This document shows, in pieces, positions 26,154 through 34,166 of a stretch of 64,000 bases of DNA. The position numbers and the translations under genes are program-made. Under the pieces are notes generated by a model. That model was not told the origin of the DNA. It did no database searches and worked only from the letters and a program-made list of their open reading frames with translations. Source of the DNA: Kordia sp964351775 (GTDB lineage: Bacteria > Bacteroidota > Bacteroidia > Flavobacteriales > Flavobacteriaceae); the NCBI GenBank assembly GCA_964351775.1, contig CAYGPQ010000006.1, positions 1-64,000 of the forward strand, in the 5' to 3' direction. Within the stretch, counting starts at the first letter, position 1. Every line of letters starts with the position of its first letter.

Positions 26154-27257
26154 ATGTATACAAGAAGAATATTTCCTGTGTCTGGCGTTTTAAAATGGAC
26201 GCGTAGGCATATTTTTTTATTTCTCATTTTAGCCACCATTCCTGTCATTCTGTTTGATATTTTAGGAATGAAATGGTTTCGAGTTCCTTGGTTGCCCTTA
26301 GGAGTTTTGGGTACTGCCGTTGCTTTTATTGTCAGTTTTAAGAATAATGCTTCGTATGATCGTTTGTGGGAAGCTCGAAAAATTTGGGGCGGCATTGTAA
26401 ATACATCTCGTTCATGGACCATTATGGTGAAAGATTATATTACGAATGATTTTGCTGAGAATTCTATTTTAGAAAAAGAATTATATGCCATCAAACGTGA
26501 ATTGGTGCATAGACATGTGGCTTGGTTGACGGCGTTGCGGTATCAATTGCGAAAAGACAAACCGTGGGAAATGCATTTGAAGAACAAACGATCGAATAGA
26601 GAGTTTCGTTCCCGGAAATACAAAGTTTGTGAAGATGAGGAACCAATTTCAGAAGTGATTAAACCCTATATTTCCAAAGAAGAATATGATGAAATATTTG
26701 CCAAAGGAAATCAAGCTTCGCAATTAATTGGAATTCAATCCAAACGCTTGAAAGAGTTAAAACAAAAAGGACTGATTGATGATTTCCGCCACATGGAAAT
26801 GACGAATGTGTTGGTAGAATTGTACACATTGCAAGGAAAAAGTGAGCGGATTAAAAACTTTCCATATCCGAGACAGTTTGCTACGTTAAACTATATTTTT
26901 GTGTGGATTTTTATTATTTTATTACCTTTCGGGATCATGGAAGGTTTTGAAACTATTGGCGATCATATTACACGAGATTTAGCGGCACATACGTCTACTT
27001 TTTCGACAATTCATCATATTCAAGAATTTATAGCAAGCCATTTTGAATGGTTTTCCATTCCGTTTAGCACCTTATTAGCATGGGTTTTTCACACTATGGA
27101 AGCTATTGGAGAAAATACAGAAAATCCTTTTGAAGGCGGACCAAATGATGTGCCAATTACGGATATGAGCAGAGGAATTGAAATTGATATTAGAGAGTTG
27201 ATTGATGATACCGATATTCCTGCGCCTTACGAATGGAAAAATCATATTGTCATGTAG
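26154..27257 (+). CDS. Bestrophin-family anion channel
   Basis: 367 residues. The N-terminus has the bestrophin pattern VSGVLKWTRRHIFLFLILATIP, then the second helix VAFIVSFKNNASYDRLWEARKIWGGIV, the most conserved segment of bacterial bestrophins. Two more membrane stretches follow near ATLNYIFVWIFIILLPFGIMEG. Homologues form pentameric anion channels. Only 26 bp separate it from a beta-carbonic anhydrase gene on the same strand, which suggests bicarbonate as the transported ion, as for algal bestrophin-like proteins (inference). Confidence 0.85.
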   Translation: MYTRRIFPVSGVLKWTRRHIFLFLILATIPVILFDILGMKWFRVPWLPLGVLGTAVAFIVSFKNNASYDRLWEARKIWGGIVNTSRSWTIMVKDYITNDFAENSILEKELYAIKRELVHRHVAWLTALRYQLRKDKPWEMHLKNKRSNREFRSRKYKVCEDEEPISEVIKPYISKEEYDEIFAKGNQASQLIGIQSKRLKELKQKGLIDDFRHMEMTNVLVELYTLQGKSERIKNFPYPRQFATLNYIFVWIFIILLPFGIMEGFETIGDHITRDLAAHTSTFSTIHHIQEFIASHFEWFSIPFSTLLAWVFHTMEAIGENTENPFEGGPNDVPITDMSRGIEIDIRELIDDTDIPAPYEWKNHIVM

Positions 27258-27283
27258 ACAAAATTTAATTAAACCATATATTT

Positions 27284-27928
27284 ATGAAAGATCAAAAAAC
27301 TCCTGAAGAGAAAGCTAAAGCAGCTGCCAAAAGACAAAAGAAGATTCTGAAACGTCTGAAAGAAGGAAATGTACGTTTTCAAAAAGATAAATTAGAAGGG
27401 AAAAATCAAGATAGTAAGCAACGTAAGAAATGGAATAAGACACAAGAACCTTTTGCAATTGTGTTAAGTTGCGCAGATAGTAGAGTAGTGCCAGAACTTG
27501 TTTTTGATACAGGTTTAGGAGAATTGTTTGTAGTACGTGTTGCGGGAAATGTAGCGAATACAGATTCCATTGCAAGCATAGAATATGCAGTGGCTGTCTT
27601 AAAATGTGAAGTAATTGTAGTGTTGGGTCACGAAGGTTGTGGAGCCGTTGGCGCTGCAATGGACGGAAACGATATGGGCTATAATTTAAACCATTTATTG
27701 GTAAATATTTTGCCAGCTGTAAAAGCTTGCGGATGTGGTGCTTCGAAAGATAATGTAATTGTTGAAAATGCCTTGCATGCGGCTAATGAATTGACTGATC
27801 GTTCTGAAATTATTAGCAAAGCAGTGAGGAAATCAAAATTAAAAATTCATACAGGATATTATCATTTAGAAAGTGGAAAAGTAGAATTTAATAAAAAGTC
27901 TCCTTGTAGAGAGAAGAAAGATGCTTAA
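27284..27928 (+). CDS. Beta-class carbonic anhydrase
   Basis: 214 residues. Zinc ligands and the Asp-Arg dyad are all present: Cys63 and Asp65 in LSCADSRVVPE, His116 and Cys119 in GHEGCGAVGAA. The N-terminus is long and very basic (Lys-rich, residues 1-50) without a signal peptide, so it acts in the cytoplasm. It interconverts CO2 and bicarbonate; the gene directly follows the bestrophin channel gene and is closed by its own terminator. Confidence 0.92.
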   Translation: MKDQKTPEEKAKAAAKRQKKILKRLKEGNVRFQKDKLEGKNQDSKQRKKWNKTQEPFAIVLSCADSRVVPELVFDTGLGELFVVRVAGNVANTDSIASIEYAVAVLKCEVIVVLGHEGCGAVGAAMDGNDMGYNLNHLLVNILPAVKACGCGASKDNVIVENALHAANELTDRSEIISKAVRKSKLKIHTGYYHLESGKVEFNKKSPCREKKDA

Positions 27929-27992
27929 TGTAAATTATGAATTATAAATGTTAAATTTTAGACTTTTGTAAATCATTGAATATATAACCAAA

Positions 27993-28026
27993 AAACGCAC
28001 TGAAATTTCAGTGTGTTTCTTGTTTT
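27993..28026 (+). terminator. Terminator of bestrophin-carbonic anhydrase operon
   Basis: Stem ACGCACTGAAA / TTTCAGTGTGT followed by a T-rich tail. Almost the same hairpin follows the second carbonic anhydrase at 28998. Nothing else is recognisable in the 310-bp gap 27929-28238. Confidence 0.75.
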
Positions 28027-28238
28027 ATGCAATTATAAGAAACTAAATGTTACCATAGGAATGTACTAAAATACAATAAATGAAAATATGCATTGATTCT
28101 ACATTTTTCTTCGTTCACTCTAAGAAAATACGCTTTCATTGATTTTTTTTCTTACAAATGTGATTTTTTGGTTAAATTGAAATAGAAAGTATTGAATATA
28201 TACTTTGTAAAATAATTATGAACCAATAAAACCATATT

Positions 28239-28988
28239 ATGTGTAAACAAGAAGAAAAATGTAAAGAATGCTTAGGAGATTTTGAACATCGAAATGATCC
28301 TAAAAAAATCTTAGAACGTTTGAAGTCTGGAAATAAACGCTTTGCTCCTCTCCTAGAAATTGAAATACCTTCTATTCCTAATGAAGAGTGTAAGTGTGAA
28401 TGTGAATGTAAGTGTAATTCTAATTTTATGATTCATCCAAATCAATCTACTAAAAGAAGAATTGATACAGAAAAAGGTCAAAAGCCTTTTGCTATTGTAT
28501 TAACTTGTGCAGATAGTAGAGTACCGCCAGAATTGATTTTTGACACGGGTATAGGCGATTTGTTTGTTGTGCGTGTTGCAGGAAATATAGCCAATACTTC
28601 TTCTATTGCTAGTATTGAGTATGCAGTAAAATATTTAGAATGTAAATTTATTTTGGTTTTAGGACATGAAAATTGCGGTGCGGTTGAAGCTGCTATTGAT
28701 GCTGCTAATCAAGATTTTAACTCAATACCAATAATAACGCCACCACCAAAATACTATAGTGATAATTTGAGTCATTTAATCGGGCATATTTTACCAGCTG
28801 TGAAGGCTTGCAAGTGTAAATCCAAAGGAGATTTAAAAAATATTACTAAAAAAAATGTACTTCATAGTATTTCAGAACTTAATCGATGTTCTACAATTAT
28901 TAGAAATGCTAATGTTAAATTTTGCCCAGCATATTATAATTTAAAAACTGGAGTTGTAGATTTTGATTTTGAATCAAAATGTGAATAA
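28239..28988 (+). CDS. Beta-class carbonic anhydrase with Cys-rich N-terminal insert
   Basis: 249 residues, clearly homologous to the preceding enzyme. Active-site residues are intact: Cys90 and Asp92 in LTCADSRVPPE, His143 and Cys146 in GHENCGAVEAA. Two additions distinguish it: an extra N-terminal region with MCKQEEKCKECLG and the run CKCECECKCN (residues 51-60, five Cys), and a longer insert PIITPPPKYYSDN. The Cys cluster could bind metal. It arose probably by duplication of the upstream gene together with its terminator. Confidence 0.88.
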   Translation: MCKQEEKCKECLGDFEHRNDPKKILERLKSGNKRFAPLLEIEIPSIPNEECKCECECKCNSNFMIHPNQSTKRRIDTEKGQKPFAIVLTCADSRVPPELIFDTGIGDLFVVRVAGNIANTSSIASIEYAVKYLECKFILVLGHENCGAVEAAIDAANQDFNSIPIITPPPKYYSDNLSHLIGHILPAVKACKCKSKGDLKNITKKNVLHSISELNRCSTIIRNANVKFCPAYYNLKTGVVDFDFESKCE

Positions 28989-28997
28989 GCATAAACC

Positions 28998-29032
28998 AAA
29001 AAAACGCACTGAAATCTCAGCGCGTTTTTTTT
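28998..29032 (+). terminator. Terminator of second carbonic anhydrase
   Basis: Stem AAACGCACTGA / TCAGCGCGTTT and eight T. Shares the sequence around ACCAAAAAA(A)CGCACTGAAAT with the terminator at 27993. Confidence 0.8.
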
Positions 29033-29057
29033 GATATTATATAATTATAAGAAACGA

Positions 29058-30455
29058 TTATTTCATCGTACCTACCATATTTTCTGGTTTTACCCATTGG
29101 TCATATTCTTCTGGCGTTACGTATCCTAAATTGACAGCTTCTTCACGTAATGTAGTTCCGTTTTCATGCGCTGTGTTCGCAATTTCGGCAGCTTTGTAAT
29201 ATCCAATTTTTGTATTTAATGCAGTTACTAACATTAATGAATTGTTGACCAATTCGTTGATTCTTGCATGATTTGGTTCAATTCCAACCGCGCAATTTTC
29301 GTCAAAACTTACACAGGCATCACCGATTAATTGTGCCGATTGTAATAAGTTGGCAATCATCATTGGTTTGAAAACGTTCAATTCGTAATGACCTTGTGTT
29401 CCACCAACCGTAATCGCAACATCGTTTCCGAAAACTTGTGCACATACCATGGTAATTGCTTCACATTGTGTTGGATTTACTTTTCCGGGCATAATAGAAC
29501 TTCCTGGTTCGTTAGCCGGAATGATCAATTCGCCAATTCCTGAACGCGGTCCGGAAGCCATCATACGAATATCATTCGCAATTTTGTTTAAAGAAACTGC
29601 CAATAGTTTTAAAGCATTGTGTGTTTCCACTATTGCATCGTGTGCAGCCAAGGCTTCAAATTTATTTTCTGCCGTTACAAAAGGCAATTCTGTAAAACGC
29701 GCGATGAATTCAGAAACGCGCTTCGCATATCCTTTTGGTGTGTTTAATCCTGTTCCAACCGCAGTTCCGCCTAATGCCAATTCGCTTAAATGTGGTAAGG
29801 TATGTTCTAAAGATTTTAAACCGTGATCTAGTTGTGAAACATATCCAGAGAATTCTTGTCCTAATGTCAACGGTGTAGCGTCCATTAAGTGTGTTCTTCC
29901 GATTTTTACAACATTTTTGAATTCTTCCGATTTCTTTTTGAGAGTATCTCGTAATTGTGAAACCCCCGGAATGGTATTTTCCACAATCTTTTTATACGCA
30001 GCAATGTGCATTCCTGTTGGAAATGTATCGTTTGATGACTGTGATTTGTTAACGTCATCGTTTGGCTGAATGGTTTTTTCGCCTTCACCAATCACTTTTC
30101 CTGCTAGTTGATGTGCTCTGTTGGCAATCACTTCGTTCACATTCATGTTGGATTGCGTTCCCGAACCTGTTTGCCATATGACTAAAGGAAACTGATCATC
30201 GTGTTTTCCGGCTAAGATTTCATCACAAACTTCAGCAATCATATCTCTTTTTTCAATAGGCAACACTCCTAATTCACAGTTTGTAAACGCTGCGGCTTTC
30301 TTTAAATAAGCAAATCCGTAGACAACTTCTAGCGGCATGCTTGCGGGCGCGCCAATTTTAAAATTATTTCTTGAACGTTCTGTTTGTGCTCCCCAAAGTT
30401 TATCTGCGGGAACTTTCACTTCGCCCATAGTATCTTTCTCTATTCTATATTCCAT
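29058..30455 (-). CDS. fumC: Class II fumarate hydratase
   Basis: 465 residues from ATG 30455 (MEYRIEKDTMGEVKVP, the usual start; nine residues further upstream are not needed). Signature GSSIMPGKVNPTQCE is complete; GRTHLMDATPLTLGQEF carries the catalytic His-containing loop, and SSNDTFPTGMHIA is also conserved. It hydrates fumarate to malate in the TCA cycle. Single gene on the minus strand, converging with the carbonic anhydrase. Confidence 0.95.
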   Translation of the reverse strand: MEYRIEKDTMGEVKVPADKLWGAQTERSRNNFKIGAPASMPLEVVYGFAYLKKAAAFTNCELGVLPIEKRDMIAEVCDEILAGKHDDQFPLVIWQTGSGTQSNMNVNEVIANRAHQLAGKVIGEGEKTIQPNDDVNKSQSSNDTFPTGMHIAAYKKIVENTIPGVSQLRDTLKKKSEEFKNVVKIGRTHLMDATPLTLGQEFSGYVSQLDHGLKSLEHTLPHLSELALGGTAVGTGLNTPKGYAKRVSEFIARFTELPFVTAENKFEALAAHDAIVETHNALKLLAVSLNKIANDIRMMASGPRSGIGELIIPANEPGSSIMPGKVNPTQCEAITMVCAQVFGNDVAITVGGTQGHYELNVFKPMMIANLLQSAQLIGDACVSFDENCAVGIEPNHARINELVNNSLMLVTALNTKIGYYKAAEIANTAHENGTTLREEAVNLGYVTPEEYDQWVKPENMVGTMK

Positions 30456-30721
30456 GATGTCGATGGTTTTTTCAAGGTGCAAATTTAAAGATTTTACATG
30501 TAGGAACGTAGTTTTTTTATTTTTTTATAATGAAAAAGGGTATCGTTTTTTTGGCACATCATTTTAGAAAATAAGATATAAAATTAGTTGGATGCGCAGA
30601 TGACGATGACTTTAACGATAGACAAGAAGTATTTATATTGTTAATAATTCTAACCGTTTCAGTATGAAAATTTAATATAATACAATATCTTTGCAATTGA
30701 ATTCGATAAATTCCGGAAAAT

Positions 30722-30886
30722 ATGTTTGAATTTGATCAATATTTAGGCTTTTTAGCTTTCTTAACTATTTTAACCATTGGATTTTGGTTAATGATTCTCT
30801 TGTTGACGTTTATTGTGCCTTATTGGGTTACAGGAGCGTTGAAAGAGCGTTTTGACGAGTGGAGAGCAGCAAAAAAAGATTCTTAA
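30722..30886 (+). CDS. Small single-span membrane protein, 54 residues
   Basis: ATG 30722, TAA 30884. The chain is MFEFDQYLG, then a long hydrophobic segment (FLAFLTILTIGFWLMILLLT), then VPYWVTGALKERFDEWRAAKKDS with a positively charged tail. It has its own strong terminator 20 bp downstream and lies in an otherwise empty 480-bp gap, which supports a real gene. No known family; similar small proteins are found in Bacteroidota. Confidence 0.6.
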   Translation: MFEFDQYLGFLAFLTILTIGFWLMILLLTFIVPYWVTGALKERFDEWRAAKKDS

Positions 30887-30905
30887 ATACTAAAAGGACA
30901 AAGCT

Positions 30906-30943
30906 AAAAAGGGAACTTGTACTACACAAGTTCCCTTTTTTTA
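30906..30943. terminator. Strong bidirectional terminator
   Basis: Perfect stem AAAGGGAACTTGT / ACAAGTTCCCTTT with T-runs on both strands, between the small membrane protein gene and the convergent AhpD-like gene. Confidence 0.88.
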
Positions 30944-30961
30944 TTGATATACCTTCAGGAT

Positions 30962-31534
30962 TTATTGTTTTTTCCAAACTCTTTCTTTAAAAACGTCATC
31001 AGTAGTTGTGTGATATACATGGTTAAAATAATTACTCATGGTTTTAATTCCTACTGCAGCTACTACTCCCAAAATTGCACTTTCAGAATAACCAGCATTT
31101 ATAAAATCATCGATATTTGTCGCCGATGGTAAACCTCTTGTAGTTGTCACAATTTTAGCAAACGTACTCAATGCTTTTAATTTTTCATCTTTAATTTCCG
31201 CATTGGCGCGTATTGCATCAGTAACTTCAACGGGAACATTTGTCATGTGATCGCCCACAAAACTATGCGCAGCCATACAATACTCGCAATTGTTTTCATA
31301 AGCAATTGATAGAAATATGACTTCTTGTTCTTGTGGACTAAAACCTGAATTGGCTCTAAATGAATTGTATGCGCTAACATAACCTTCTAATAATGCAGTA
31401 TTGTTAGCCATGCCAGCATACATATTCGGAATAAAACCTAACTTCTTTTCAGTAGTTGTTAAAATTTCAGCAGCAATTGGGTCTGCATTTTCTGGAGTTT
31501 TTGGTGCTAATGTCATTGTTTTTAATATGCTCAT
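30962..31534 (-). CDS. AhpD/carboxymuconolactone decarboxylase-like protein
   Basis: 190 residues. The AhpD-type active site is present as CEYCMAAH (Cys83, Cys86, His90), with preceding Glu80. Family members are thiol-dependent peroxidases or related redox enzymes, here of the peroxidase-related type. A 20-bp palindrome sits just upstream of its ATG, and the same motif precedes the tetR gene 50 bp away, so it is very probably repressed by that regulator. Substrate unknown. Confidence 0.82.
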   Translation of the reverse strand: MSILKTMTLAPKTPENADPIAAEILTTTEKKLGFIPNMYAGMANNTALLEGYVSAYNSFRANSGFSPQEQEVIFLSIAYENNCEYCMAAHSFVGDHMTNVPVEVTDAIRANAEIKDEKLKALSTFAKIVTTTRGLPSATNIDDFINAGYSESAILGVVAAVGIKTMSNYFNHVYHTTTDDVFKERVWKKQ

Positions 31535-31549
31535 AGTTGTAAATTTTAA

Positions 31550-31569
31550 AACTAAGCAATTGCTTAGTT
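31550..31569. promoter_or_regulatory. TetR operator in front of the AhpD-like gene
   Basis: Perfect 20-bp palindrome AACTAAGCAATTGCTTAGTT, 16 bp upstream of the ATG at 31534. The matching site is at 32173. Confidence 0.75.
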
Positions 31570-31587
31570 AATGGTTAAAAAAAAGTT

Positions 31588-32154
31588 TTATAAATGTTCA
31601 ATGGTTGCTACAATGAAATCATCGAGTTGTTCATCTGAAAACATTTTAGAAGCAACAGACAATCCTTGTAAGGAAACCATTAAATAATTGGCTTGTTTTT
31701 GAATTATTTCTTCACTTTTGGCAGTATCTTCTCTTAGTTTTTCGATGAATAATTCACGTACATCGCCTGCAAATTTTAGAATTTGATTTAGAATTAGTTT
31801 ATCTGCATGCTGTCCCAATTCGTTTATAGTATTGGTTAATAAACAACCTTTATTTTGATCAGTATCTTTAGAAAATGCGATGAAATCATACAAATATTGT
31901 TTGATAGCTAAAACACCTTCTTTAGACTCTTTTAGTTTGGTAATAAGCTCAGTATGTACCTTTTTCTTATAGCATTTTATACTTTCTAAAAATACACCTT
32001 CTTTACTTCCAAAACTTGAATATATTGAAAACTGATTGATACCCATTTCTTTTTCAAGCATTCGCACAGAAGTAGTTTCAAATCCATTACGCCAAAAAAG
32101 CTCCATTGCTTTTTCGATAACATCTTCTTCTATATATTGTTTTTTTCGAGCCAT
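31588..32154 (-). CDS. TetR-family repressor
   Basis: 188 residues from ATG 32154 (MARKKQYIEEDVIEKAMELF, the standard start; a longer frame adds six residues and would overlap the operator-proximal leader). The N-terminal HTH is RNGFETTSVRMLEKEMGINQFSIYSSFGSKEGVF; the C-terminus resembles the TetR_C type of AcuR/QacR-like proteins (GCLLTNTINELG). It is co-directional with the AhpD-like gene 54 bp downstream. Matching palindromes in front of both genes indicate autoregulation and control of that gene. Confidence 0.88.
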   Translation of the reverse strand: MARKKQYIEEDVIEKAMELFWRNGFETTSVRMLEKEMGINQFSIYSSFGSKEGVFLESIKCYKKKVHTELITKLKESKEGVLAIKQYLYDFIAFSKDTDQNKGCLLTNTINELGQHADKLILNQILKFAGDVRELFIEKLREDTAKSEEIIQKQANYLMVSLQGLSVASKMFSDEQLDDFIVATIEHL

Positions 32155-32172
32155 AATTACTTCAATATTCAA

Positions 32173-32192
32173 AACTAAGCAAATGATTAGTT
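32173..32192. promoter_or_regulatory. TetR operator in front of tetR
   Basis: AACTAAGCAAATGATTAGTT, the imperfect form of the palindrome at 31550, 19 bp upstream of the tetR ATG. Confidence 0.7.
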
Positions 32193-32220
32193 ATTACAAA
32201 TTATTTTGATGTTTAAATTG

Positions 32221-32254
32221 AAAAAGCGATATAAAATGTATCTATATCGCTTTT
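32221..32254 (-). terminator. Terminator of the DJ-1-like gene, displaced by a MITE
   Basis: Stem AAAAGCGATATA / TATATCGCTTTT, T-run on the minus strand. It is separated from the DJ-1-like stop (32522) by the whole 234-bp MITE A, so the MITE inserted between stop and terminator. Confidence 0.7.
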
Positions 32255-32282
32255 AATCAATGTTATATTTTATATTATTTAT

Positions 32283-32516
32283 CACTGTTGCCCGATAAAA
32301 GACTTAAGACCGCTACGCTGTTAGCTTATAGAATAAAGACAGCATAGTAATTAGCTGAAAAACAAGCTCAATAATTATATTTTTTTATGTTCATCTAGCT
32401 AATTTCCTTTATCATAGCGATTGACAAAAACATAGTGTTTTTATAAAAAAGATCTTACAAACTCTTTCATAGCAATGTTTTCACAAGAATTGAAATAGTT
32501 TTATCGGACACTAATG
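32283..32516 (+). mobile_element. MITE copy A, 234 bp, with 9-bp target duplication
   Basis: Ends CACTGTTGCCCGATAAAA and, inverted, CATTAGTGTCCGATAAAA (14 of 18 match). ATTATTTAT flanks both ends (32274-32282 and 32517-32525). The right copy includes the stop codon of the DJ-1-like gene. Homologous over its length, with indels, to copy B at 44002 in inverse orientation. No ORF. Confidence 0.85.
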
Positions 32517-32521
32517 ATTAT

Positions 32522-33316
32522 TTATTTCAATACTTCCAATAATAATTCAGCTACTTTTTCTGAAGATGCTGGGTTTTGACCTGTAATCAACAAACCATCT
32601 TTCACTGCATGTGAATTCCAATCGGCAACTTTAGAATAAATTCCACCATTTTTTTTCAACATATCTTCCACTAAAAAAGGTACGACATCTGTCAATTGAA
32701 CCGCAGCTTCTTCACTATTGCTAAATCCAGTTACATTTTTATTTTTCACCAACGGAGTTCCGTCTGTATTTTTAGTGCTTTTAAATACTGCTGGTGCATG
32801 ACAAACGGCTGCTACTGGTTTGTTATTATTATAGAATGATTCAATCAATTTAATAGAAGTTGGATCTTCCGCTAAATCCCAAAGCGGTCCGTGTCCGCCA
32901 GGATAAAATAGTGCATCATAATCCGATTCCTTTACAGTTGCCAATTCAATGGTATTTGCCAAAAGCGTTTGTGTTTCTTTATCTGTATTGAAACGTTTTG
33001 TAGCTTCAGTTTGTGCACTTTCATCTGTACTTTTGGGATCAATGGGTGGTTGTCCACCTTTTGGGGAAGCTAACGTAATTTCAATATTTTTATCTTTCAA
33101 GATGTAATAAGGAGCGGCAAATTCTTCAATCCAAAAACCAGTTTTTTCTCCTGTATTTCCTAATTGATCGTGGCTGGTTAATACAAACAATACTTTTTTC
33201 ATATTCTTTTCTTCGTTTTGAGGTGGATTTTTAGTAGCAGAGGTAGATTTTTCTGATTTCATCGTACAGGCAGTAACTAAAATGATTACCGCAAGTGCAC
33301 TCATAATATATTTCAT
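32522..33316 (-). CDS. DJ-1/PfpI-like lipoprotein
   Basis: 264 residues. The N-terminus is a lipoprotein signal (MKYIMSALAVIILVTAC, lipidated Cys17), followed by a linker and a type 1 glutamine-amidotransferase-like domain. The nucleophile elbow is AVCHAPAVF (Cys172, His173), with Glu64 in FWIEEFAAPYY and GGHGPLWD nearby, as in HchA/Hsp31-like proteins. Close homologues are usually cytosolic; here an extracytoplasmic location is predicted, although an internal start (Met39, KKVLFVLTSHD) would give a cytosolic form. The gene's end carries the target duplication of MITE A. Confidence 0.82.
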   Translation of the reverse strand: MKYIMSALAVIILVTACTMKSEKSTSATKNPPQNEEKNMKKVLFVLTSHDQLGNTGEKTGFWIEEFAAPYYILKDKNIEITLASPKGGQPPIDPKSTDESAQTEATKRFNTDKETQTLLANTIELATVKESDYDALFYPGGHGPLWDLAEDPTSIKLIESFYNNNKPVAAVCHAPAVFKSTKNTDGTPLVKNKNVTGFSNSEEAAVQLTDVVPFLVEDMLKKNGGIYSKVADWNSHAVKDGLLITGQNPASSEKVAELLLEVLK

Positions 33317-33375
33317 AGGGGGAATTTTTATGGGGTAAATATAGATAATTGCAGGCAGAAAAAAATTGATATATG

Positions 33376-33969
33376 TTAAGAATTACTTTTTAAAATTTCT
33401 TTGCGAATCCGACTCAGACTTTCGTTTGTAATACCTAAGTAAGAAGCAATATGGTAGTTCTTTAGGCATTGTTCAATATTTGGATAATCGTGTGTGAAGT
33501 GTATGTATCGCTCTTTGGCAGATTGGGATAAATTGGCAAGAATTCGCTTTTGGAAACTCATAAACGAACGTTCCAGCTTTTTGCGAACAAAGTGTTCTAC
33601 TTTTGGGATTTTTGCATAAATTTCTTCCACATCATCTCTACAAATTTTATATAAAGTTGCATCTTCAATGCATTCAATACACAACACAGATTTTGTTTCA
33701 GAAAAATACCCAATATAATCACTAATCCACCAACCTTTAATCGCAAATTGAATCGTATGTTCTTTTCCAGATGTTGCCATCAGATACGTTCGTAAACAAC
33801 CATCAAACACAAAATATTGATGATCTACTTTTTCATTGGCGTGCAACACAATTTCGCCTTTTTTAAACGAAACTTTTTGATATTTACTTTCAATAAAAGC
33901 AATTTCTTCTTTCGTAAATGAAAGGTCATCATGATAAATTTCTTGAACAAAAGAATATGGTGGTTGCAT
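33376..33969 (-). CDS. Crp/Fnr-family regulator
   Basis: 197 residues with an N-terminal cyclic-nucleotide-binding-like barrel (KKGEIVLHANEKVDHQYFVFDGCLRTY) and a short C-terminal HTH (NYHIASYLGITNESLSRIRKEI). This is the small Crp type abundant in Bacteroidota, in which the effector-binding residues are usually not conserved. Its upstream neighbour on the same strand side is the ABC-F gene, transcribed divergently. The downstream DJ-1-like gene is co-directional 59 bp away, a possible target. Confidence 0.85.
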   Translation of the reverse strand: MQPPYSFVQEIYHDDLSFTKEEIAFIESKYQKVSFKKGEIVLHANEKVDHQYFVFDGCLRTYLMATSGKEHTIQFAIKGWWISDYIGYFSETKSVLCIECIEDATLYKICRDDVEEIYAKIPKVEHFVRKKLERSFMSFQKRILANLSQSAKERYIHFTHDYPNIEQCLKNYHIASYLGITNESLSRIRKEILKSNS

Positions 33970-34166
33970 GAAAGCGAATAATGATAAGATTAAATATTAA
34001 CTGCACTTTTTCTGTGGCAAAAAATAATATTAAAGGTAAGAAAAATAAACAAATAGCAATGAAATGAACACTATTATTTACAAAATAGAATTCCTTGATT
34101 TTGATTTGATAACGTATCAAAAGTTGTTCACTTTTTTCTTAATTTCGCCATCTGAAAAACGAATAC

